The position numbers were made by a program, and so were the translations under genes. From Bog-473 sp963706555 (GTDB lineage Bacteria > Actinomycetota > Acidimicrobiia > Acidimicrobiales > RAAP-2): a stretch of DNA of 64,000 bases. The DNA lies in NCBI GenBank assembly GCA_963706555.1, contig OY970164.1, positions 496,001-560,000 on the forward strand. Direction: 5' to 3'. Numbering within the stretch: position 1 is the first letter of the stretch; the number at the start of each line of letters is the position of its first letter. Shown in pieces: positions 58,116-64,000 of the stretch. Under the pieces are notes generated by a model. It was not told where the DNA came from, ran no database searches, and saw only the letters and a list, made by a program, of their open reading frames with translations.

Positions 58116-58921
58116 CCCTGGCCGGTGGGTCCGAACCGGTCGGGTCCGGGCGCACCTACGTGGCGTGGCCTGCCCGGGCCGATCAGCCGTTGCCTGTCGT
58201 CCTCGTGATCTCGGACATCTGGGGGGACGGCGACCATCTGCGCGACGTAGCGGATCGAGTGGCGCGATCGGGCTATGTCGCGGTGGCCCCCGACCTCTAC
58301 AGCGGATTTGCCCCCTCCGGGGCGATGACACCAGAGCGGGTGGCAAGGGCGCGGGCCTGGGTCGACGGCCTGGACCCGGCCACATGGACGGATGCGGCGG
58401 CGCGCGCCGAGGCTCTGGCCGACGTCGGTCCCGAGGGGACCTCGCTGGCGGCGACACTCGACGCTCTCTTCGAGGGCCCAGCGGACTTGGACCGCTTTGC
58501 TGACATCCTCAGTGATGCCATCACCCTCGGGTCCGCCCACAGCGCAGGAAACCACGGGCCCGTCGGCGCAATCGGGTTCTGCATGGGCGGCACCCTTGTC
58601 GGTCGCCTGGCGGTCGACAAGGAGCGTCTCGGCGCCGCCGTCATCTTCTACGGGTCCCCACCTCCCCACGACAGGTTGGGAGGCGCGCACTGTCCGGTGC
58701 TCGGTCTCTACGGGGCCGAGGACCACCCCATCACCGACGCTGTGCCCGCGCTGGCCAGCGCCATGGCAGCAGCCGGACAGCGCTTCGAGTTCCACGTCTA
58801 CCCTGACGCGCCCCACGCCTTCTTCAACGACACCCGAAGCGCGTATCGCGTGAACGCAGCGAGGGATGCGTGGGTGCGGACCCTCGAATTCCTCTCGACC
58901 GAATTGGTGAAGAACGCGTGA
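58112..58921 (+). CDS. dienelactone hydrolase family protein
   Basis: A 269-residue alpha/beta hydrolase. The nucleophile is Cys in IGFCMGGTLVG, the acid is in YGAEDHPIT and the base is His in APHAFFND, a complete triad of the DLH family. An insertion of about 60 residues sits between the first strands and the nucleophile. It would open a lactone or ester formed during ring cleavage. GTGA overlaps link it to the genes before and after it. Confidence 0.88.
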   Translation: MTLAGGSEPVGSGRTYVAWPARADQPLPVVLVISDIWGDGDHLRDVADRVARSGYVAVAPDLYSGFAPSGAMTPERVARARAWVDGLDPATWTDAAARAEALADVGPEGTSLAATLDALFEGPADLDRFADILSDAITLGSAHSAGNHGPVGAIGFCMGGTLVGRLAVDKERLGAAVIFYGSPPPHDRLGGAHCPVLGLYGAEDHPITDAVPALASAMAAAGQRFEFHVYPDAPHAFFNDTRSAYRVNAARDAWVRTLEFLSTELVKNA

Positions 58922-59952
58922 CCACTCTGGTCACGGGCGCAGGGCTGACCGGGTCCTACGTCGCGCGTGCCTTGCAGGCTCTCGGAGAGCCCGTCGTGCT
59001 CCAGGACGTCATCATCGAGCCCGATCCCCTCCGCCGGGTCCTCGACCTCGATTCCGTCACGCTCGTGCGCAACGACCTGATCGATCTGCCCGAACTGTTG
59101 CGGACGCTCGAGCGCCACCAGGTGAACCGGATCATCCATACGGCGTCGCTCACCTCGGACATTTGGCACCATCCGTACCGGGGGGCTCGCGTCAACCTTG
59201 AAGCCTTCCTCAATGTGTATGAGGCAGCTCGGCTCTGCGAGGTGGAACGCGTGACGATCTCGTCAACGGCCTCTGTCTACGCCGCAGCCAACACCGCCGA
59301 CCCTGAGCGTCCGACCGCCCCCGTGCAGGAAAGTGACACCCTCCGTCCGGGAGACGTCTACGGGACGACGAAGCTCGCCGGCGAGCATCTGGGCCTCAAC
59401 TATCACCACAGCTATGGCATGGGGTTCTCGGCCGTCCGCTACCCGTTGGTCGTTCCGCCTTACGACGGTGCGCTCGCGTTCATCCCGGCGACCGACATCG
59501 CCCGATTGGGCTCGAACGTGGCTGTCATGGTCGCAGGCGCCCGCCGGGGCGAACCCGTACGCCTGCGTGACTGGGGCGACATGGACTGGGCGTTCGTGGC
59601 CGACATCGCGCAGGGAACGGTGCTGGCCAACCGTGAGGACGTCGCAGACGGCCGCATCTACAACCTCGGCGTGGGGTCGACAATCCGGTTGGAGGCGGTC
59701 GCCGACATCGTTCGGCGCCTGGTGCCCGGCACGGACATCACCATTGTGACCGATGCGCGCGCCCGCACCCGTGAATATCCGCTCGACATCACCCGGGCAC
59801 GAAACGATCTGGGCTATCAGCCCGCTTACGACATGGAAAGGGTTATTGCCGACATGCTGATCGACGCACAAGAGGGAGTCGTTCCTCCCGCAGCGGCCGC
59901 GTTCACCGTCGGGACCAGCTTCTTGGACCTTCGGGGAGAGCAACCGAAGTGA
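58918..59952 (+). CDS. NAD-dependent epimerase/dehydratase
   Basis: A 344-residue extended SDR: VTTLVTGAGLTGSYVARAL, then IIHTASLTSDIW, the active-site SSTASVY, and Tyr-x3-Lys in YGTTKLAGEH. It may reduce or oxidise a carbonyl/alcohol of the catabolic substrate (3-beta-HSD-like enzymes belong to this fold) rather than a nucleotide sugar; no sugar genes are near. GTG 58918 and the GTGA overlap at its end show tight packing. Confidence 0.85.
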   Translation: MTTLVTGAGLTGSYVARALQALGEPVVLQDVIIEPDPLRRVLDLDSVTLVRNDLIDLPELLRTLERHQVNRIIHTASLTSDIWHHPYRGARVNLEAFLNVYEAARLCEVERVTISSTASVYAAANTADPERPTAPVQESDTLRPGDVYGTTKLAGEHLGLNYHHSYGMGFSAVRYPLVVPPYDGALAFIPATDIARLGSNVAVMVAGARRGEPVRLRDWGDMDWAFVADIAQGTVLANREDVADGRIYNLGVGSTIRLEAVADIVRRLVPGTDITIVTDARARTREYPLDITRARNDLGYQPAYDMERVIADMLIDAQEGVVPPAAAAFTVGTSFLDLRGEQPK

Positions 59953-60353
59953 CCGACCCTGAGGAGTCTCGGGCCGACGTGGTGCGGCGACGGGTGCTCG
60001 GACCTGATCTTCCGTCCCCGAAGCCCCCGGCGACCGAGGCCCAAGCCGCCTTTACCGCGTTGGCCGCGCGCGAGATCTGGGCCGGGGTCTGGGATCGGCC
60101 CGGGCTCGACCTGACTACCCGTCGGGTGATCACCATGTCGGTGTTGGTGGCCCTCGGCCGGTCCGAAGGGCTCTTCGCCCACGCACGCGGCGCACTCGCC
60201 GACGGCATGACGGCCGAGGAGATCGCCGAGATCGTGCTGCACTGCGCCGTCTACTGCGGGGCCCCGGCCGCTGACGCCGCCTTCAGGACACTGGCGCCGC
60301 TCTTGGCCGGTGCTGCTCCTTCTGGCCCGGCAGCCAGCGACGATGACACCTGA
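59949..60353 (+). CDS. carboxymuconolactone decarboxylase family protein
   Basis: A 134-residue CMD/AhpD-like helical protein. TTRRVITMSVLVALGRSEGLFAHARGAL and the EIAEIVLHCAVYCGAPAADAAF segment match carboxymuconolactone decarboxylase. The two Cys in HCAVYCG are not the CxxC of peroxidase AhpD, so a decarboxylase or related ring-cleavage role is favoured. GTG start in GTGA overlap; the CoA-transferase ATG lies inside its last codons. Confidence 0.88.
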   Translation: MTDPEESRADVVRRRVLGPDLPSPKPPATEAQAAFTALAAREIWAGVWDRPGLDLTTRRVITMSVLVALGRSEGLFAHARGALADGMTAEEIAEIVLHCAVYCGAPAADAAFRTLAPLLAGAAPSGPAASDDDT

Positions 60354-61545
60354 ACACGGAAGCGGAGCACCCTTCGAACAGGTGGTGGGTGATGGCCCCA
60401 AGGGCGCACTGTCCGGTCTGGTGGTGGCCGATTTCAGCCGGGTCCTCGCGGGTCCACTCGCCACAATGATGTTGGGTGACCTGGGCGCGACCGTCATCAA
60501 GGTCGAAGAGCCAGGCCGCGGTGATGACACCCGTGCCTGGGGCCCACCCTATGTCGATGGCGAAAGCACCTACTACCTCAGCATCAACCGCAACAAAAGG
60601 AGCGTCGCACTCGACCTGCGAACGGCAGAAGGAGCGGCAAACGCACGAACCCTGGCCGCACGGGCCGACGTGGTGGTCGAGAACTTCCGAACGGGACGCC
60701 TCGCCCAGTACTCGCTGGACTACGACAGCGTGGCGCAGGCGAATCCAGCCGTCGTCTACTGCTCGATCACGGGGTTCGGGTCGGGCGCAGGGTCGGCCCT
60801 GGCCGGTTACGACTTCATCGCCCAGGCGGTGGGCGGGCTCATGTCGATCACGGGAAGCGAAGATGGACCCCCGACGCGCGTCGGCGTCGCGGTTGTCGAC
60901 ATCTTGACCGGGCTGCACGCGTGCATCGGTATCATGGCTGCATTGGCAGCCCGACGCGAGACCGGCCAGGGCCAGCGGGTCGAAGTGAACCTCCTCTCCA
61001 GTGTGATCGCGTCACTCATCAATCAAGGATCGGCCTACGTCAACACCGGGCTGGTGCCACAGGCTATGGGCAATCGACACCCGAGCGTCGTGCCCTACCA
61101 GACATTCCGCACGTCCGACGGCGTCCTTGCCGTGGCCGTGGGCAATGACACCCAGTTCCGCAGCCTCTGCTCGTTGGTGGGCCTCCCGGCACTGGGTGAT
61201 GACGAAAGGTTCCGCGTCAATGCGGCGCGGGTGCACAACCGCAATGACCTCATTGAGGCTCTCGAGGAGGCACTGGCATCCGACACCGCAGCTCGTTGGG
61301 CCGTGCGCATGAACGAAGTCGGCGTTCCTTGCGGCCCGATCAATGACCTGGCAGGTGCATTCGCCTTGGCGGACTCGCTGGACCTCGATCCCATCACCAT
61401 GATGCAGAGCCAAGCCGGAGCTGCCCTCGCCCAGCTCTCGAATCCGATCCGGCTCTCCACGACACCACCCCGCTATACCCTGCCACCCCCCACGCTGGGC
61501 GCTGACAGCGACGCCATTGTGCAGTGGCTCAACGCGTCGAGGTAG
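60343..61545 (+). CDS. CaiB/BaiF family CoA transferase (class III)
   Basis: A 400-residue class III CoA transferase. LSGLVVADFSRVLAGPLATMMLGDLGATVIKVE and GRGDDTRAWGPP form the N-terminal CoA-binding half, and the catalytic Asp lies in VAVVDILTGLHACIG. GVPCGPINDLAGAF is typical of the C-terminal half. It moves CoA between acids, probably activating the operon substrate or product. ATG 60343 overlaps the CMD gene by 11 nt. It is the last gene of the unit, convergent with the NTF2-like gene 9 nt away. Confidence 0.92.
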   Translation: MTPEHGSGAPFEQVVGDGPKGALSGLVVADFSRVLAGPLATMMLGDLGATVIKVEEPGRGDDTRAWGPPYVDGESTYYLSINRNKRSVALDLRTAEGAANARTLAARADVVVENFRTGRLAQYSLDYDSVAQANPAVVYCSITGFGSGAGSALAGYDFIAQAVGGLMSITGSEDGPPTRVGVAVVDILTGLHACIGIMAALAARRETGQGQRVEVNLLSSVIASLINQGSAYVNTGLVPQAMGNRHPSVVPYQTFRTSDGVLAVAVGNDTQFRSLCSLVGLPALGDDERFRVNAARVHNRNDLIEALEEALASDTAARWAVRMNEVGVPCGPINDLAGAFALADSLDLDPITMMQSQAGAALAQLSNPIRLSTTPPRYTLPPPTLGADSDAIVQWLNASR

Positions 61546-61554
61546 AGGGAGCCC

Positions 61555-62409
61555 TCACAGTGGGATGAGCGCAGTCCCGTAACCGACAATCGCCCGAAAT
61601 CGTTGCGACCCGGAGATCGGCAATATGGTGGCCGTCGACATCTCGTGCGGCGACCAGATGCCCGATCCCGAGCGTGCTGCACCGACCCATCTGACATTCG
61701 AGAAGATGTACCAATCGGTGACCACGAGGTTCAAGATGGTGAAGCTCTCGGGTTTCCATGTGCGGAATTGCTCGGCCAGGGCGTCCCGTATCCCATCCTT
61801 TCCTGCGCCGACACAGAGCGAGCCCTCCACGTCGGTGCAACTACGGACGCCCAACGCACAGTCCTCATCGAGGAGCTCGACCACTCGTGACTCGTCGGCG
61901 GAGCACCAAGCCGCCAAGAAGGATTCATGCAGATCCACGGTTTCCATGAGTTCTTCGGTCGGGGGCTCGTGGTGGATCGTCCTCGACCCCATGGCCTCTG
62001 CGAAGCTGGTCCGGTTCCAGGGAATCTCCCCCAATATGCCCTCGGCGGCAATCGGGAACAATACGGCCGTGTCCACTGCGAAGTCGCGCTGGTCTCCCGA
62101 GTGGTCATCACCACGTGGACGCATTGTGGCCACGCTTTGCTGCAGCACGAACCAGTCACTGACGATGCGGCGGATCTGGCGCGAGCGCAGGACATCCAGC
62201 GATGTTCTCAGGTTGACGTAGTGAGCTCTGACCGCCTCAGGCGTCTCTGCGACCTCCAACTCCAACTTCCCCTGCTCTCGCGTCACGATGAAGAAGCGGG
62301 GATCGGGCGCCACCGTGTCCATGATCTGGTCGACGTCGTTGGAGAACTCAGCACGCAGGTGGGCCATCACCTTGGCCAGATTGTCGTCCTGAAGTTGTGC
62401 CGTTGCCAT
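61555..62409 (-). CDS. NTF2/SnoaL-like protein, two-domain
   Basis: A 284-residue protein that appears to be two SnoaL/NTF2-like alpha+beta barrels. The first begins MATAQLQDDNLAKVMAHLRAEFSND and the second around ETVDLHESFLAAWCSADESRVVELLDEDCAL. Such folds are used for lactonases, dehydratases, isomerases (including steroid delta-isomerase) and ligand binding. Catalytic residues cannot be assigned. ATG 62409 has GGAAGGGG upstream at good spacing. It is a single gene between the catabolic operon and the alcohol dehydrogenase. Confidence 0.72.
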   Translation of the reverse strand: MATAQLQDDNLAKVMAHLRAEFSNDVDQIMDTVAPDPRFFIVTREQGKLELEVAETPEAVRAHYVNLRTSLDVLRSRQIRRIVSDWFVLQQSVATMRPRGDDHSGDQRDFAVDTAVLFPIAAEGILGEIPWNRTSFAEAMGSRTIHHEPPTEELMETVDLHESFLAAWCSADESRVVELLDEDCALGVRSCTDVEGSLCVGAGKDGIRDALAEQFRTWKPESFTILNLVVTDWYIFSNVRWVGAARSGSGIWSPHEMSTATILPISGSQRFRAIVGYGTALIPL

Positions 62410-62476
62410 GTACGCCCCTTCCGTTCCTCACTCCAGGGAAGCACATAGTTCACCTAATGGCCAGCATCCATCGACC

Positions 62477-63521
62477 TCAGCGGGTCAGGACAACCTTGAC
62501 CGCACCGGTTTCCGAGGCCCTCTCGAAGACGTCATACGCCTTGAGGAAGTCGTCGAGCGCAAAATGATGTGTGGCGAAGCGAGCGGCATCTATCTGATGG
62601 GACGCGACCAGACGCAGCAGCATTGGCGTCGAATTCGTATCCACCAGACCGGTCGTGATGGTGACATCCTTCGTCCACAAATCTTCGAGATGAAGCGTGG
62701 CCGGCTGACCGTGCACGCCGATGTTGGCCACGTGGCCCCCGGGGCGTACCAGTTCGGTACACAGCTCGAAACTCGCAGGGACCCCGACAGCCTCGATGGC
62801 GACGTCGACGCCAAGGCCGTCGGTGAGCTGGTGGACGAACGCGAACAGGGTCGTCGCGCCCGTTGTTGACCAGCAGGTCGGCGCCGAAGAGCTTGGCTGC
62901 GTCGAGACGGGCGTCAGCCAAGTCGATGGCGATGATGTGGCTCGGCGAGTACAGCTGAGCTCCGAGTATGGCGGACAGTCCGATCGGACCGGCTCCGACC
63001 ACGGCCACCGTGTCGCCGGGCTGCACGTGCCCGTTCAGGACCCCGACCTCGAACGCGGTGGGAAGGATGTCGGCCAACATCAAGATCTCCTCGTCGCTTG
63101 TCCCCTCCGGCAATTTGTACGTCGAGGTGTCGGCGAAGGGCACCCGGACGAACTCGGCTTGCGTCCCATCGATGAGGTGACCCAGGATCCAGCCACCACC
63201 GCCGAGGCACTGGCCGTAGCGGCCTTCCCGGCAGAATCGGCACCGTCCACAGGCGCTGATGCACGACACGAGGACCCGATCTCCGGGCACCACGGTCGTG
63301 ACGGCTGCACCGACCGACTCGACGGTACCGACCGCTTCGTGACCGAGGATGCGTCCTTCAGCGACTTCGGGCACATCGCCCTTCAAAATGTGGAGGTCTG
63401 ATCCGCAAATCGTCGTGCAGTCCACCCGCACGATGGCGTCAGTGTCGGCTTGGACCGTAGGGGTTGGGACGTCCTCCCAGGCCTTGGATCCGGGTCCCTT
63501 GTAGACGAGGGCTTTCATCAT
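62477..63521 (-). CDS. zinc-dependent alcohol dehydrogenase, frameshifted
   Basis: About 347 residues after correction. Medium-chain dehydrogenase: catalytic zinc Cys in TTICGSDLH and His-Glu in LGHEAVG; structural zinc Cys cluster in SCISACGRCRFCREGRYGQC; NAD motif VGAGPIGLSAI. The frame breaks near 62843: NNGRDDPV should continue AFVHQLTD, which removal of one extra base achieves, leading into HVANIGVHGQPATLHLEDLW and the end ETGAVKVVLTR. It probably oxidises a secondary or primary alcohol, perhaps for the neighbouring catabolic operon. The ATG has AAGAGG upstream. Confidence 0.86.
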
Positions 63522-63567
63522 GACATGCCTCTTTTTCTCTTTGATTGTGGGCTTCCGAACGATGCGA

Positions 63568-63969
63568 CTAGTGCGGCTGGCGTTGCACGATCACCCGGCC
63601 GGTCATTTCGAAGGGCTCGATCCCGATCAGGTTCAAGCGCGCGCCGCCCGCCCAGGGCTCGAGGTCGAGCAGCGCAACCGCCTGACGTTCCTCTGGATTC
63701 TCGATGCGCCGGGCGTGGCCCCGCACGAGCACACTCCATCCTTCGCTCATGGCCTCATCGATGTGGTCGACTTCGAATGCCACAACCCCGGCGATCGAGT
63801 CGGTCATCGAATCAGAGGTGCGAAAGATGATCGCGCCGTCGGCGAACACGAAATTCACCGGGTAGGCCACGGGACCGGCACTGGTGGAGAGCACAATCCG
63901 ACCGATGCCGCCGGCGGACAGGTGGTCTTCGCACTGTTGCGCGCTCAGGCTTTCGAGGACGGGATTCAA
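63568..63969 (-). CDS. pyridoxamine 5'-phosphate oxidase-like flavin-binding protein (start uncertain)
   Basis: At least 133 residues of a split-barrel FMN/F420-type protein: LSAGGIGRIVLSTSAGPVAYPVNFVF, IIFRTSDS, VAFEVDHIDEAMSEGWSVLVRGHARRI. Small members of this family are common in actinobacteria. TTG 63969 is the only start seen, but the frame stays open to the window edge, so the gene may begin beyond position 64000. It lies 46 nt upstream of the alcohol dehydrogenase on the same strand. Confidence 0.75.
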   Translation of the reverse strand: MNPVLESLSAQQCEDHLSAGGIGRIVLSTSAGPVAYPVNFVFADGAIIFRTSDSMTDSIAGVVAFEVDHIDEAMSEGWSVLVRGHARRIENPEERQAVALLDLEPWAGGARLNLIGIEPFEMTGRVIVQRQPH

Positions 63970-64000
63970 TCCCGCACGCCCCTCTCCCGGCGGACGGTCC

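Overview
This is a GC-rich actinobacterial chromosome segment, most likely from an uncultured member of the Acidimicrobiia. The evidence is GTG/TTG starts, many leaderless starts with a TANNNT box 6-9 nt upstream, a secreted protein with the GGIFSFGDA-type repeats common in that class, a WS/DGAT paralogue, two P450s, a CaiB-type CoA transferase and thiolase/DUF35 genes. I see no rRNA, tRNA, CRISPR array, insertion sequence, phage or plasmid gene.

Layout. 0-8.8 kb: DJ-1/PfpI protein, gmd-ccdA, a glycosyltransferase, TetR, DUF1801 protein, LMW phosphatase, acyl-CoA dehydrogenase behind a perfect dyad operator, and cysS. 8.8-17 kb: valS (divergent from cysS, with overlapping -10 boxes), WS/DGAT paralogue, VOC protein, tsaC and tsaD (read as one ORF) and fhs. 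17-25 kb: secreted propeller/repeat protein, GAF-ANTAR regulator, a G-rich minisatellite, an amidase-like lipoprotein, an unknown gene pair and a FabH-like synthase. 25-35 kb: acetolactate synthase, flavin reductase, patatin, acyltransferase, YihY protein, a 54-aa hydrophobic protein, LigD split into polymerase and phosphoesterase-ligase genes, and an MFS transporter. 35-43.5 kb: SpoIIE-type phosphatase convergent with a MEDS-HATPase protein (probable partner switch), a cNMP-binding/FAD oxidoreductase with a UBP zinc-finger protein, P450 plus ferredoxin, and an amidohydrolase.

43.5-51.4 kb is a two-armed, probably light-responsive locus. A B12-binding regulator with the Wx9EH signature of CarH photoreceptors is followed by an SDR and a photolyase. 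Divergent from it run an FAD amine-oxidase-like gene, DUF1365, a CFA-type methyltransferase, SRPBCC and a TIGR01777 SDR. One 12-bp palindrome overlaps both divergent -10 boxes. The model is light release of a B12 repressor, giving DNA repair together with membrane-lipid modification.

51.5-61.5 kb is an eleven-gene transcription unit with ATGA/GTGA overlaps: unknown protein, APH-type kinase, unknown small protein, P450, SCP-x-like thiolase, DUF35, amidohydrolase, dienelactone hydrolase, epimerase, CMD and CaiB. It is probably a catabolic route for an aromatic, terpenoid or steroid-like substrate. An NTF2-like protein, a zinc alcohol dehydrogenase and a PNPOx-type protein close the window.

Sequence quality matters here. 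Eight single-base frameshifts interrupt seven otherwise intact genes, and three more sites are suspicious. Several lie in G6 tracts where a seventh G restores the expected protein. Sequencing or assembly indels are the simplest explanation. The apparent TsaC-TsaD fusion should be judged in that light.
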